Numbered from the stretch's first letter, positions 14,897-24,990 are shown. The stretch: 64,000 bases of DNA from a bacterium (GCA_919901855.1 CAKKQC010000006.1:29796-93795); one strand, 5' to 3'. Program-made: numbers and translations. The notes: generated from the letters alone by a model not told the origin.

Positions 14897-17800
14897 ATGA
14901 ACCGCCGGAGCGTGGCGCTGTTGCTTTGCCTCGCGGTCCTCCCCGTTCCGGCCCGCTCAGACTGCATCCTGGACGTCTGGCCGGGCGCGACGGTCGCCTT
15001 CGACGTGCCGGTCCTGCTCTTCCCCAATTGGGTCAGGGCGCCGACCGCCGGGTTCATGCTTTACGAGTGCGACGATCTGCTCTGCCCCGGCTGTACCGCG
15101 AGCAACCTGACCGGCGTGACGATGTTCAACTACGGGACCGCCACCGGCAGCGCGACGGGTGACGTCACCGGACTGTACTTCAGCTACGTCTGCGGAACCC
15201 AGACCAGCGTCGTCTACGCCATGACCTATGCCGGCGTCTGGACCGTCGGGGCGAGCAACCTCCCCGCCTGGACGTGGGCGGGCTCCCTGGCCATTTCCTC
15301 CGACCCGTGCGACACCAAGAACGGGTGTTGGTGCTACCCCAGCATCCTCGTCTACTCCGACATCGGGTCCTGCCCGACGGACGGGGCCTCCGTGGTCCTC
15401 GGGCCGGGGTTCAGTTCCGTCGGGGAGGGCGGCGTGTCCGACAGTTGCGGTTGCCGCGGACCTACCGATTCCTTCACGGCTCCGGAAGTGAGGATCGGGT
15501 ACGTCATGAAGAGTTGCGATCCCCGGATCGTGGCTCCCGGCGACGCGATCAACTACACGATCTACTACGGCAAGCCGGGCACCCCCAACGTGTCGAACCT
15601 GACGATCACCGACACCCAGCCGCCCTACACCCACTGGAACGGCGTGGCGAGTCCGAATCCCGATCCCGGCTGGGACCCCAACCCCGGTCCGCCGGCCAGG
15701 CTGCAATGGACCATTGCCGGCCCCCTCGCGACGGGGGGCGGCGCGACCGGCGCCATCACGTTCCAGCTCACCGCCGACTGGGGGAACGGCGAGAGCTTCG
15801 AGCCGGGGTCCGGCGACGTGGCTGCGCCCGAGGGCGAGTACCTGAGGAACTACGCCCAGATGTCCTGGGCGAACAACGGCTGCACCGGAGGCCGGGTCTC
15901 CAACGGCGTCGCCACCGTGATCCGCCGGTATCTCATGTGGATGATCGGCGACAACGACGTCCTGTTCGCCTCGGCCTACGGGCAGCCGCCGGACGAGATG
16001 GTCTACTCGATGTTCATCAAGAACATGTCGACCTCCAAGACCTGGTGGAACGTCAGCGTCTGGGACACCGTTCCGGCCGAGGTGGACGTCTGGGGGCAGG
16101 ACTCCGGCTTCGAGGACCCCTGCGCCGGCTGGACCATGACCCCGTCCGGGTGCAGTTCGGGATCCCCGGGGCGGGTTCTCGCGGGGCCGGCCTCGACGAT
16201 CCTGACGTGGAAGCTCGACATGCCGCCGCAAGCGACTATGCAACTGCGCTGGAAGGCCAAGGTCACGTCCGCCGCGCCCCCCGGTTCCACCGCCATCAAC
16301 AACATCAACCTCCTGGAGCTGGGGCGGTCCGGCGTCGTGGGCGGCACCGGCCACCAGGGGAAGCCGAAGAACTTCGTGCACCTGGCCGCGATCATGCTGC
16401 GCACGACCTACATAAGTTTCGCCGGCATAGGCGGCGGCGGCCTCGGCAAGCGGGGCTTGTTCCTCACCTTCTATCCCCTGAACCGGGCGACCGATTTCCA
16501 GCTGCGGGCCTACGAGGCGCCCGACGGCGACCCGTGGGTGAACGCCGGGGGCGTCTCGCAGCCGATCTCCGCCAACATCGGCACCTGCACCGGGGGCTTC
16601 ACGTGCAGCGCCGGGTTCGCCGGCGGGCTGGCCGGGAGCGCCTGCAAGGCCGAACGTATCCCGGCCGACTACTCCTGCTTCAGCGGCGGGACCCCGGGGG
16701 AGCTCGCGTACGGCTACGCGTCCCCGTGCAGCAACATGGCCCCCAGCGGTCCGTGCTCGAACGTACCCGCCGGAAACTACCACCATACCTACAAGATCAT
16801 TTCCAACTCGCCCGTCCTGTGGCAGTTGTTCACGTGCGACGGCAACAACGCGCACACGTTCACGCCGTCCACTTCGCTGTCCTTCTCGGGCTTCATGCAC
16901 TACGCGTTCGAGCGGGGCGTCTCCGGCCAGGACGACTTCAACATCATGAACACCTCCGTCGATCCGTACGGCGTCCTGCAGCCGGACCTGGCGACCACCG
17001 TCCATTTCTTCACGTGGGATTTCGGCATCCTTTCGTGGAAGTACCAGTCGACGTACGAAATCGACAAGGAGAGCCACGTCGGCCTGTGCGACCTGCCGGT
17101 GTGCAACGTGCACGTGCGCTTCATCTCGTCCTCGGCCAAGCTCGTCATCCGCCAGAGCAAGGACGACTGGACGTCGTCCGAGAGCAACTGGGACGCGTTC
17201 AGTCCCTCCCGTAACGACGGGGCCCTCACCATGGACGTCTCCGGCGAGGCCATGTACATCTTCCCCAACATGAAGCCGGGCTATCTCGGGGTCCAGGCCA
17301 TCGTCACCAACATGGGGGCGGTGAACGCCACCTACCGGATCGAGGTCTACCGCCCCTTCAACACCGTCGACCGCGATGCCTGCGTGCCCCCGTGGATGGC
17401 GGACTTCAGCGGCTCCTGGTCTCCCCGGGTCACGCATTCCGTGGCTGCCGGGTTTGCCGCGTGGGGGGCAAGCTGGAGCACCCGGAATCCCCACATCTAC
17501 GGTACCGAGGGCGACATGTCCTTCCTCTTCATGGACCCGCCGGCGGGGACCGGCGGGATCTACCGGCTGGTGCTCATATCCGGCGGACCCATCGAGGTCG
17601 ATCAGGGGGCCAGCGTGCTCTCCCTGTACGGCGGGGGGTCGCTCATGCACCCCGCCGACCCCGGCAACCCGCGGCCGCACGCGGGCACCGATTTCTGGCT
17701 GGGAATGGGGTGGCAGTGGGCCATGTCGGCCGCCTGCGACACCACGCCGGCCAATTACACCTACGTGGTGGACATCTTCTGCCCCAAAGCGGGCATGGTG

Positions 17801-18685
17801 GTGAAGGAAACGACTTCGGACAACGCCTACTCCGCGACTTACACGACCACCCTGGCCGACCAGGACGTGGCGTTCCGGAACATCGCCATCGTCCCCTCCG
17901 GCGGGCACCGCATCGTCCGCTTCCAGGTGACCGGCGGGAATGCCATCGCGATGTACAACGAGTGCCAGCCGAGCCACAAGTTCTTCACCGCGCCGTTCGT
18001 CCAGGTGGGCACGCACTACACGCTGATCACGCCGCCCGTCGCGTTCGTCGGCCAGAGCTTCTGGATCACGGTCGTGGTCACGGAAGTGGGGGGCGGGACG
18101 AAGTGCGACTACACCGGCACCATCTCGTTCACCTCGACCGATCCGGGTGCGAAGGTGGAGACGACCCCCATGGATGCCTACAACTACACGTGGGGCGCGG
18201 GGGACTGCGGAATCCGGATCTTCCTTAACGTCACCATGACCAGGCTGGGCCTTCAGACCATCATCGCGGCGGACACCGCCGACGGGTCGGTAACCGGGCT
18301 GTCCACCCTCAACGTCGTGGGTGTCGACGTCAGGTTCACGAAGGAGCCGCGCCTGGCGGTCGCCGCCTCGGGGGATACCGTTCGGTTCAGGCTCTGCTGG
18401 AGCAACTACTCCTCGGGGAGCGCCTTCACGTTCGTGGTTACGGACGCGGTGCCGGCCGGGACCACGTTCGTGCCCGAGGCCTCGGCTGCCTGGCTGGACT
18501 GCGGAAACACGGACGGCGTCTCCCTCGGCGTCTCGTACACCACCGCCACCACCCCGACGATGCCCGGCCCCGCCTCGTTCAGCTCGGGCAACCCCGTCGC
18601 CGGCACCCGTTGGCTCCGCTGGACGATTCCCGTGGCCGGCGTCTACACCTCGGGATGCGCCTGCTTCCGGGTGGGGATCAATTAG
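14897..18685 (+). CDS. Secreted DUF11-domain protein
   Basis: 1,262 residues from the ATG at 14897 (an ATG 9 nt earlier is in frame). A signal peptide is clear: MNRRSVALLLCLAVLPVPARS. The first DUF11 domain is near residues 200-340, with GDAINYTIYYGKPG and NLTITDTQPP; a second, DUF11-like stretch closes the protein with GDTVRFRLCWSNYSSG and FVVTDAVPAGTTFVPEA. The middle 800 residues are a Cys-, Gly- and aromatic-rich beta region I do not recognise. DUF11 domains are Ig-like modules of surface and extracellular proteins. TGCTAGAAT ends 7 nt before the ATG, suggesting a leaderless mRNA. No membrane anchor or sorting signal is seen at the C-terminus. Confidence 0.7.
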   Translation: MNRRSVALLLCLAVLPVPARSDCILDVWPGATVAFDVPVLLFPNWVRAPTAGFMLYECDDLLCPGCTASNLTGVTMFNYGTATGSATGDVTGLYFSYVCGTQTSVVYAMTYAGVWTVGASNLPAWTWAGSLAISSDPCDTKNGCWCYPSILVYSDIGSCPTDGASVVLGPGFSSVGEGGVSDSCGCRGPTDSFTAPEVRIGYVMKSCDPRIVAPGDAINYTIYYGKPGTPNVSNLTITDTQPPYTHWNGVASPNPDPGWDPNPGPPARLQWTIAGPLATGGGATGAITFQLTADWGNGESFEPGSGDVAAPEGEYLRNYAQMSWANNGCTGGRVSNGVATVIRRYLMWMIGDNDVLFASAYGQPPDEMVYSMFIKNMSTSKTWWNVSVWDTVPAEVDVWGQDSGFEDPCAGWTMTPSGCSSGSPGRVLAGPASTILTWKLDMPPQATMQLRWKAKVTSAAPPGSTAINNINLLELGRSGVVGGTGHQGKPKNFVHLAAIMLRTTYISFAGIGGGGLGKRGLFLTFYPLNRATDFQLRAYEAPDGDPWVNAGGVSQPISANIGTCTGGFTCSAGFAGGLAGSACKAERIPADYSCFSGGTPGELAYGYASPCSNMAPSGPCSNVPAGNYHHTYKIISNSPVLWQLFTCDGNNAHTFTPSTSLSFSGFMHYAFERGVSGQDDFNIMNTSVDPYGVLQPDLATTVHFFTWDFGILSWKYQSTYEIDKESHVGLCDLPVCNVHVRFISSSAKLVIRQSKDDWTSSESNWDAFSPSRNDGALTMDVSGEAMYIFPNMKPGYLGVQAIVTNMGAVNATYRIEVYRPFNTVDRDACVPPWMADFSGSWSPRVTHSVAAGFAAWGASWSTRNPHIYGTEGDMSFLFMDPPAGTGGIYRLVLISGGPIEVDQGASVLSLYGGGSLMHPADPGNPRPHAGTDFWLGMGWQWAMSAACDTTPANYTYVVDIFCPKAGMVVKETTSDNAYSATYTTTLADQDVAFRNIAIVPSGGHRIVRFQVTGGNAIAMYNECQPSHKFFTAPFVQVGTHYTLITPPVAFVGQSFWITVVVTEVGGGTKCDYTGTISFTSTDPGAKVETTPMDAYNYTWGAGDCGIRIFLNVTMTRLGLQTIIAADTADGSVTGLSTLNVVGVDVRFTKEPRLAVAASGDTVRFRLCWSNYSSGSAFTFVVTDAVPAGTTFVPEASAAWLDCGNTDGVSLGVSYTTATTPTMPGPASFSSGNPVAGTRWLRWTIPVAGVYTSGCACFRVGIN

Positions 18686-18766
18686 TAGAAGTCCTCAGAG
18701 TCCGGGATGGTCGGCCTGACCGAAGGGCAGTTGTTGCGGGGGGAGGCTATCCGCGATGATACGAGA

Positions 18767-19747
18767 ATGCCACGCGTCACGCGAACGATCAGCCGGCGGG
18801 AAGCCCTCACCTCCTGGGGCGTCATCGCCGTTCTCGGGGTCGTCGCGGCCGGCGTGCTGTGGAAGCAGTCCCGGTTCGACCCCCCCGACCCCGGCCTCGG
18901 TGGTGATGTCACCGCGCCGCGCTCCGGGGGTAATGGGCTCTTCGCGAGTCTGCCCGGGGGGTTGGAGCCGATGTCCGCGCCCGAGCGGTTCAGCCCCGCG
19001 ACCCTCTCCGACAAGATCGACGGGCGGGCGGAGCTCTACCTCTCGGCGGGGTTCGCCGGCCTTAGGGCCCAGCGGATCCGGGCGGCGGCGGACCATGAGA
19101 CCTGGTACGAGGTCTTCGTCTACGACATGCACACCGCCCGCAATGCCTTTTCGGTCTTCAGCACCCAGCGCCGCGAGGGCGTGAAGGGGCTCCCGTTCGC
19201 GACCCAGGGTTACCGCACCGGGAACTCCCTGTGCTTTGTGAACGGCGCGAACTATGTCGAGATCGTGGCCTCGAGGACCGGGGAGAAGGCGATGGCCGGG
19301 GCGGAATCGCTCGGCCGGCTGCTGGCCGGGGCGCCGGGGACCGGGGGCGGCGACCTCGGCGAGGCCGGGCTGTTCCCGGCGGAGGGGCTGATCCCCGCGA
19401 GCGTGTCGTTGACCACAGCCAACGCGTTCAGCTTCAGCCGGTTCGACAACGTCTTCTCGGCCCGATACCGGGACGGCGGGGAGACGCTCACGCTCTTCCT
19501 GTCCCGGCGCGCGTCGCCGCGCGAGGCTGCCGGGTTGTCGGACGCGTACAGGGAGTTCCTCGTCGAGCTCGACGCGAAGGAGGCGGAAGCGCCCGCCGGG
19601 ATGTGGCTCGTGGAACTGGACGGATCGTTCGAGGGCGGGTTCTCTACCGGCCGGCTCCTGGGCGGCGTGCATCAGGCCGCGTCGCTCGCGGTCGCGGCGC
19701 GCCGGCTTGCCCGGCTGCGGGCCGCGGTCGAAGGGAAGGCGCCATGA
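18767..19747 (+). CDS. DUF6599-like exported protein
   Basis: 326 residues from the ATG at 18767 (MPRVTRTISRREALTSWGVI), a twin-arginine-like start followed by a single transmembrane segment (about 16-34). The body holds IDGRAELYLSAGF, FEVFVYDM-like WYEVFVYDMHTARNAFSVFS, and a GRLL region, the pattern of the DUF6599 family. In other genomes this family is found beside DUF362 and polyferredoxin genes, as here. Its molecular role is unknown; it is membrane-anchored and faces outward. It overlaps the DUF362 gene by 4 nt and heads a six-gene operon. Confidence 0.6.
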   Translation: MPRVTRTISRREALTSWGVIAVLGVVAAGVLWKQSRFDPPDPGLGGDVTAPRSGGNGLFASLPGGLEPMSAPERFSPATLSDKIDGRAELYLSAGFAGLRAQRIRAAADHETWYEVFVYDMHTARNAFSVFSTQRREGVKGLPFATQGYRTGNSLCFVNGANYVEIVASRTGEKAMAGAESLGRLLAGAPGTGGGDLGEAGLFPAEGLIPASVSLTTANAFSFSRFDNVFSARYRDGGETLTLFLSRRASPREAAGLSDAYREFLVELDAKEAEAPAGMWLVELDGSFEGGFSTGRLLGGVHQAASLAVAARRLARLRAAVEGKAP

Positions 19748-20730
19748 CGAACGGGGACGGCGGACAGACCCGGCGCGAGTTCCTGATGCGCAGCGCGCGC
19801 GCGGCGGCGGCCGTGGCCGTGACCTGGGCCGGGGGGGCCTGGCTGTGGCGCCGCGGGCGGAGGACGGGGCAGGCCCCGATCGCGGCCGGCGCCGTCATTC
19901 CCAATTTCTCCGTGCCTTCGGCGGGGAAGCGGATGGCTATCGTGACCGGCGCGGACCGGTTGAAGACCGTGGGCCGCGCGCTCGAGGGGGTCGGCGGGAT
20001 CTCGGCGTTCATCAAGAAGGGCGACCGGGTGGCGATCAAGGTCAACGCCGCGTTCGCGACCCCGGCGATGCTCTCGGCGACGACCAATCCCGAGCTGGCG
20101 GCCGAGCTGGTCCGGCTCTGCCTCGCGGCGGGGGCGCGGTCGGTCGCCGTTCTCGACAACCCGATCAACGACGCCGAGAGCTGTTTCGCGCTTACCGGGA
20201 TCGGCGAGGCGGTCCGGAAGGCCGGCGCGCAGGTCATCATGCCCCGCGAGGGACTCTTCCGGCGGGTGACCTTGGCCGGCGGGCGGCTCATCCGGGACTG
20301 GCCCGCGTTCACGGAGCCGCTGGCCCGGGCGGACAAGCTCATCGGGGTCACGCCGCTCAAGCACCATTCCCGGAGCGGGGCCTCCATGACGATGAAGAAC
20401 TTCTACGGCCTGCTGGGCGGGCGGCGGAACCGGTTCCACCAGGACATCAACGGCATCATCATGGAGCTGGCCCAGCTCGTGCGCCCGACGTTCGTCGTGC
20501 TGGACGGGACCACGGCGATGATGACCAACGGCCCGACCGGCGGCTCGCTCGCCGATCTAAAGGCGACGAACACCATGATCGTGTCGACGGATCCCGTGGC
20601 CGCGGACGCGTTCGGGGCGACCGTGCTAGGCAACCGGGCGTCGGACCTTCCATATATAGGAAGGGCGGCGGCCGCCGGGGCCGGGATCGCGGACTTCGAG
20701 TCGTTGAAACCCATGCGGGCGCGGGTGTAG
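19744..20730 (+). CDS. Tat-exported DUF362 protein
   Basis: 328 residues. The N-terminus has TRREFLMRSARAAAAVAV, a twin-arginine signal for export of a folded, usually cofactor-bearing protein. The body is DUF362: VAIKVNAAFATP, SVAVLDNPIND, KLIGVTPLKHHSRSGASMTMKNFYGLLGG and the TNTMIVSTDPVAADAFGATVLG signature. DUF362 domains are common beside ferredoxins, but their reaction is not established. The usual appended 4Fe-4S domain is absent here; the next gene is a polyferredoxin that may supply it. The start overlaps the previous stop (ATGA). Confidence 0.8.
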   Translation: MTNGDGGQTRREFLMRSARAAAAVAVTWAGGAWLWRRGRRTGQAPIAAGAVIPNFSVPSAGKRMAIVTGADRLKTVGRALEGVGGISAFIKKGDRVAIKVNAAFATPAMLSATTNPELAAELVRLCLAAGARSVAVLDNPINDAESCFALTGIGEAVRKAGAQVIMPREGLFRRVTLAGGRLIRDWPAFTEPLARADKLIGVTPLKHHSRSGASMTMKNFYGLLGGRRNRFHQDINGIIMELAQLVRPTFVVLDGTTAMMTNGPTGGSLADLKATNTMIVSTDPVAADAFGATVLGNRASDLPYIGRAAAAGAGIADFESLKPMRARV

Positions 20731-20736
20731 GGCGCC

Positions 20737-22482
20737 GTGCGCAGCACGATCGCCCGCCGGATCTCGCAGGGGTTCTTCCTGGCGCTGTTCCTGTGGTTCT
20801 GCATCGTGAGCTCGGTCGGGATGGCGCTGTGGCAGTTGCGGGGCTGGCCCGTGGACTGGTTCCTCCAGCTCGATCCGCTCGTGGCCCTGGGCACCGCGCT
20901 GACGACCTGGAGCCTGCCCGGGGAGCTGTGGTGGGCGCTCGTCACTATCACGCTCACGCTCGTACTCGGACGCGTGTTCTGCGGCTGGATCTGCCCGATG
21001 GGCACGCTCCAGCAGATCGTGGGGTGGTGGGGGAACCGGAGGAAGCCCGTGGCCGAGATGGTGGCGCTGAACCGGTACCGGCCCGCCCAGGGGATCAAGT
21101 ACATCGTCCTGGCCGTCCTGCTCGGGGGGGCCGCGCTGGGCCTGCTCCAGACCGGCCTCCTCGATCCCATCCCGCTGGCCCAGCGGTCGGTCAGCCTCGT
21201 CGTGCTCGGCGTGGTCGACGGGCCGCTGGCTTGGCTGGCCGTGGCCCCCCGCCATTACGAAGAGAGCGTCCTCCTCGGCGCCGTGTTCCTCGGCCTGGTT
21301 CTCATGTGTCTCCGCATTCCGCGGTTCTTCTGCCGGTTCCTCTGCCCGACGGGCGCGCTCCTAGGCCTCCTGAGCCGGTTCTCGGTCTGGCGGATCGGAA
21401 AGAACACGAACCCGTGCCACGACTGCCACCTGTGCGACCGGTACTGCGAGGGCGCCTGCACCCCGGCGGGCGCGATCCGGACCGGCGAGTGCGTCATGTG
21501 CATGAACTGCCTCGACGGGTGCGCCGTCCACGCGACGATGACCTATGCCACGGAGCCATCCGCGGGGGGCGTCGACGACGTGCCCGACGTGACGCGGCGC
21601 GCGCTCCTGACCGCCGCCGGCGCCGGGCTGGTGACGGTGCCGCTCCTGCGGCTGACCGGGCGGGGAAGCGCGAACTGGAACCCCGGGCTGATCCGGCCCC
21701 CGGGCTCGCTGGAGGAGGCCGAGTTCCTCGGCCGCTGCCTCAAGTGCGGGCAGTGTATGCGGGTCTGCCCCACGAACGTGATCCAGCCGGCCGGGCTGCA
21801 GTTCGGCGCCTCGGCGCTCTGGACGCCCGCGTTGAACAACCGCGCGGGCACGAGCGGGTGCCAGCTCAACTGCGTCGCGTGCGGGCGGGCGTGTCCGACC
21901 GGCGCGATCCGGGCGCTGACCCTGAACGAGAAGCAGGGGCGGGGCGCGTTCAAGGCCGCGGGGCCGGTGCGCATCGGGACCGCGTTCCTGGACCGCGGAC
22001 GGTGCCTGCCGTGGGCCATGGACCGTCCCTGCATCGTCTGCGAGGAGAACTGCCCCGTGACGCCCAAGGCGATCCATCTCGAGGAGGAGTTCCGGACCGT
22101 CCGGGGCGGGTCGTTAACCGTGGCCGGGGTCACCGCCGGGACGCTCCGGGTGGTTGGGGCGTCCCTGGTGCCCGACCGGTACGCGACCGGGGACTTCTTC
22201 TGCGTTCTCGCGGGATCCGGCGCGCGCCGCCGGATAACGGGCAACACGGAGTCCGAGCTCGTCCTCGACCCGTCGGCACGGTGGACGGCCCGCCCGGCGG
22301 CGGGCGCGGCCGCCGCGATCCAGGTGCGCCTGCAGAAGCCCCGGGTCGATTCCGAGGCGTGCATCGGGTGCGGAGTCTGCGAGCACGAGTGCGTGGTGAA
22401 CGGGTTGCGGGCGATCATGGTTTCGGCGGAGAATGAGTCCCGGAGCGACGAGCATGCGCTCGCGGTCAGGACGAAGGCTTGA
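20737..22482 (+). CDS. NapH-like membrane polyferredoxin
   Basis: 581 residues from a GTG 6 nt after the DUF362 stop. The N-terminal 220 residues contain about four transmembrane helices and a CGWICPMGTLQQ motif like NapH/NosR/RnfB-type membrane ferredoxins, then paired CFCRFLCPTGALLG. The C-terminal half carries several 4Fe-4S clusters: HDCHLCDRYCEGAC, CVMCMNCLDGC, CLKCGQCMRVCP, CQLNCVACGRACP and CIGCGVCEHEC. It resembles NapH fused to NapG-like domains. A likely role is moving electrons from a membrane donor to exported Fe-S proteins such as the two aldo/keto reductases behind it. Confidence 0.8.
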   Translation: MRSTIARRISQGFFLALFLWFCIVSSVGMALWQLRGWPVDWFLQLDPLVALGTALTTWSLPGELWWALVTITLTLVLGRVFCGWICPMGTLQQIVGWWGNRRKPVAEMVALNRYRPAQGIKYIVLAVLLGGAALGLLQTGLLDPIPLAQRSVSLVVLGVVDGPLAWLAVAPRHYEESVLLGAVFLGLVLMCLRIPRFFCRFLCPTGALLGLLSRFSVWRIGKNTNPCHDCHLCDRYCEGACTPAGAIRTGECVMCMNCLDGCAVHATMTYATEPSAGGVDDVPDVTRRALLTAAGAGLVTVPLLRLTGRGSANWNPGLIRPPGSLEEAEFLGRCLKCGQCMRVCPTNVIQPAGLQFGASALWTPALNNRAGTSGCQLNCVACGRACPTGAIRALTLNEKQGRGAFKAAGPVRIGTAFLDRGRCLPWAMDRPCIVCEENCPVTPKAIHLEEEFRTVRGGSLTVAGVTAGTLRVVGASLVPDRYATGDFFCVLAGSGARRRITGNTESELVLDPSARWTARPAAGAAAAIQVRLQKPRVDSEACIGCGVCEHECVVNGLRAIMVSAENESRSDEHALAVRTKA

Positions 22483-22517
22483 TGCGAATCGGCGGTAAAC
22501 AGCGACAGGGGGGACAA

Positions 22518-23777
22518 ATGGCACACGACAGGAACGGGATCACGGGGACGGTGTCACGCAGGCGGTTCCTCGGAGCCGCGGGGGCCGCGGGGCTCGGGTC
22601 GGCGCTGATGGCGTCGGGGCTCGGGTTGGCCGCGTCGGGAGCCCCGGGCAAACCGAAGACCAAGGCCGCCCCGAAGCCGAAGGAGACCGCGTCGGCCCTG
22701 CCGCTCCGCACGTTCGGGCGCACGGGCGTCCAGGTCACGGCGCTCTCCCAGGGCGGCATGACCGACTTCACCGAGAACCAGCTCCTCCTGAACCAGTCGT
22801 GGAAAGCCGGCATCAACTACTGGGACACCTCGACGGGATACAACGGCGGCAAGTCCGAGTTGGGCTACGGCCAGTTCTTCGCCAAGCATCCGGGCGTTCG
22901 CGAGAAGCTCTTTCTCGTCACCAAGAGCGGGGAGCGCAACCCCGAGGGGCTGGAGAAGAGCCTGAACCTCTCGCTCGAACGGATGAAGATCAAGCACGTG
23001 GACCTGTTCTTCTTCTGGTACATCGAGGACATCAAGGAGGTCGACCGGCCGGAGCTCAAGGCCTGGGCCGAGGCGGCGAAGAAGGCGGGCAAGATCCGGT
23101 TCATCGGCCTCTCGTCGCACAAGAACATGGCCTCGGTCATGGAAGGGGCGGCGAAGCTGGGCTGGCTCGACGGCCTGATGGTGACCTACAACTACCGCAT
23201 CATGCACGACGACGACATGAAGCGGGCCGTGGACGCGTGCGTGGCCGCGGGGCTCGGCATCACGGCGATGAAGACGCAGGGCGGCGGCCCGATCAACGAC
23301 ACGCAGGCGGACCGCGAGCTCGCGGGGCGTCTCGTGGCGAAGGGGTTCACGCCGGAGCAGGCGAAGATCAAGGCCGTGCTCGAAGACACGAGGATCGCGG
23401 CCGTCTGTTCCCAGATGCCGTCGATGGAGATCCTGAAGGCCAACATCGCGGCTGTGCTCGACCGCACGAAGCTGGATAGCGCCGACTGGAAGGCGCTGGA
23501 CCGGCACGCCGCCGCGTCTTGCCACGGCACCTGCGCTGCCTGCGGGCGGTGCGAGCGGGCCTTGAAGGGGAGCGTGCCCGTCGCGGACGTGATGCGGCAC
23601 CTCATGTACGCCCGCGGGTACGGGGAGCACGCGATGGCGCGCGCGTTCGTCCGGGACCTCCCGGCGGTCGTGCGTGGCCGGATGGCGTCGGCGGACTTCT
23701 CCCGGGCCGAAAGGGTCTGTCCGCAGACCCTGCCGATCGGGAGGCTGATGAAGGAAGCCATCCTGGAGCTCGCCTGA
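22518..23777 (+). CDS. Tat-exported aldo/keto reductase with Fe-S tail (copy 1)
   Basis: 419 residues from the ATG at 22518, with GGGGGGA upstream. The N-terminus has SRRRFLGAAGAAGLGSALMA, a twin-arginine signal. The barrel has the AKR landmarks NYWDTSTGYNGG (Asp and Tyr) and FLVTKSG (Lys), but the tetrad His is Trp167 (FFFWYIED). The end carries CHGTCAACGRCERA and later a Cys in AERVCPQTLPIG, the 4Fe-4S motif found on some AKRs. It is about 60% alike by eye to the next gene, so the two are tandem paralogues. Without the usual His the classic reductase chemistry is in doubt. Confidence 0.8.
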   Translation: MAHDRNGITGTVSRRRFLGAAGAAGLGSALMASGLGLAASGAPGKPKTKAAPKPKETASALPLRTFGRTGVQVTALSQGGMTDFTENQLLLNQSWKAGINYWDTSTGYNGGKSELGYGQFFAKHPGVREKLFLVTKSGERNPEGLEKSLNLSLERMKIKHVDLFFFWYIEDIKEVDRPELKAWAEAAKKAGKIRFIGLSSHKNMASVMEGAAKLGWLDGLMVTYNYRIMHDDDMKRAVDACVAAGLGITAMKTQGGGPINDTQADRELAGRLVAKGFTPEQAKIKAVLEDTRIAAVCSQMPSMEILKANIAAVLDRTKLDSADWKALDRHAAASCHGTCAACGRCERALKGSVPVADVMRHLMYARGYGEHAMARAFVRDLPAVVRGRMASADFSRAERVCPQTLPIGRLMKEAILELA

Positions 23778-23778
23778 C

Positions 23779-24990
23779 GTGGGGGTGCACGGGCGGGGGC
23801 TGTCCCGGCGGGAGTTCCTGGGGGCGGGGGTGGCGGCCGGCGCGGGCGCGCTCCTTCTGGGGGGCGCGGCCGGGGCCGTGGCGCCGGGCCGGGCCAAGGC
23901 GAAGGGCGGGGACGTCATGCCCCGGCGGGCGTTGGGGCGGACGGGCGCGGAGATCCCGGTGATCGGTTTGGGGGCGTCCGGTGACCTCAGCGCGGACCAG
24001 CTTATCCTCGGCCAGTGCGTGAAGCGGGGCGTCACCTACTGGGACACTTCGGACAACTACTCCGACGGAAAGGCCGAGATCGGGATCGGCCGGTACTTCG
24101 CCAAGCATCCGGCGGACCGCAAGCGGGTCTTTCTCGTCACGAAGGCCGGGGTGGGGGACGCGGCGTCCCTGAACCGGCAACTGGCCCAGTCGCTCCAGCG
24201 GATGAAGACCGACCACATCGACGCCTACTTCTTCCATGGCGTGGATGGGATCGGCGAAGTGGACAAGCCCGAACTCAGGACCTGGGCCGAGGCCGCCAGG
24301 AAGGGGGGGAAGATCCGTTTCATCGGGCTTTCCACCCACAAGAACATGGCCGCGGTCATGACCGGGGCGGCGAAGCTCGGATGGATCGACTGCCTCATGA
24401 CGACCTGCAACTACCGCATCATGCACGACGACGACATGCGGCGGGCCCTGGAGGCCTGCGCGGCGGCGGGGGTGGGGGTAGCGGCGATGAAGACGCAGGG
24501 CGGCGGGCCGATCAACGACACGGCGGCGGACCGCGAGCTGGCGGGGCGGCTGGTGGCGAAGGGCGTGACGCCCGAGCAGGCCAAGATCAAGGCCATCCTC
24601 GAGCACCCGGAGATCGCGACCGCGTGCCTGTCGATGCCGAACGTCGAGATCCTTAAGTCCTGCGTGGCGGCGGTCATGGACGGGAAGAAGCTCGGGGCCG
24701 CGGGCCGCGACGCTCTCGCCGTCCACGCGGCGGCCACGCACGGCAGCGTCTGCGGCGCCTGCGGCCGGTGCGAGCGGGCCTGCCGGGTTCCGGTCAGCCG
24801 GGTCATGCGCCACCTCATGTACGCCAGGAACTACGGCGATACCGCCATGGCGCGCGCGCGGTTCCGGGCGCTCGGGCCGGCCGTGCACGGCCGGATGGCC
24901 TCGGCGGATTTCTCCAAAGCCGAGCACGCGTGTCCGCACACCCTCCCGATCGGGAGGCTGATGAAGGAGGCCCTCCTTGAACTCGCCTGA
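23779..24990 (+). CDS. Tat-exported aldo/keto reductase with Fe-S tail (copy 2)
   Basis: 403 residues from a GTG one base after the previous stop. The signal is LSRREFLGAGVAAGAGALLLGG (twin arginine). The tetrad is complete here: Asp-Tyr in TYWDTSDNYSDGKAE, Lys in FLVTKAGVG, and His153 in AYFFHGVDG, in contrast to Trp in copy 1. The tail has CGACGRCERACRV and AEHACPHTLPIG cysteines for a 4Fe-4S cluster. NAD(P)-linked enzymes are rarely exported, so an Fe-S or other electron source such as the preceding polyferredoxin is a reasonable idea. The substrate is unknown. Confidence 0.8.
   Translation: MGVHGRGLSRREFLGAGVAAGAGALLLGGAAGAVAPGRAKAKGGDVMPRRALGRTGAEIPVIGLGASGDLSADQLILGQCVKRGVTYWDTSDNYSDGKAEIGIGRYFAKHPADRKRVFLVTKAGVGDAASLNRQLAQSLQRMKTDHIDAYFFHGVDGIGEVDKPELRTWAEAARKGGKIRFIGLSTHKNMAAVMTGAAKLGWIDCLMTTCNYRIMHDDDMRRALEACAAAGVGVAAMKTQGGGPINDTAADRELAGRLVAKGVTPEQAKIKAILEHPEIATACLSMPNVEILKSCVAAVMDGKKLGAAGRDALAVHAAATHGSVCGACGRCERACRVPVSRVMRHLMYARNYGDTAMARARFRALGPAVHGRMASADFSKAEHACPHTLPIGRLMKEALLELA

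Noticed and set aside
14957-18016. A 1,019-residue open frame on the minus strand
   Set aside because: Antisense shadow of the DUF11 protein at 14897; Arg/Gly/His-rich with no recognisable motif.
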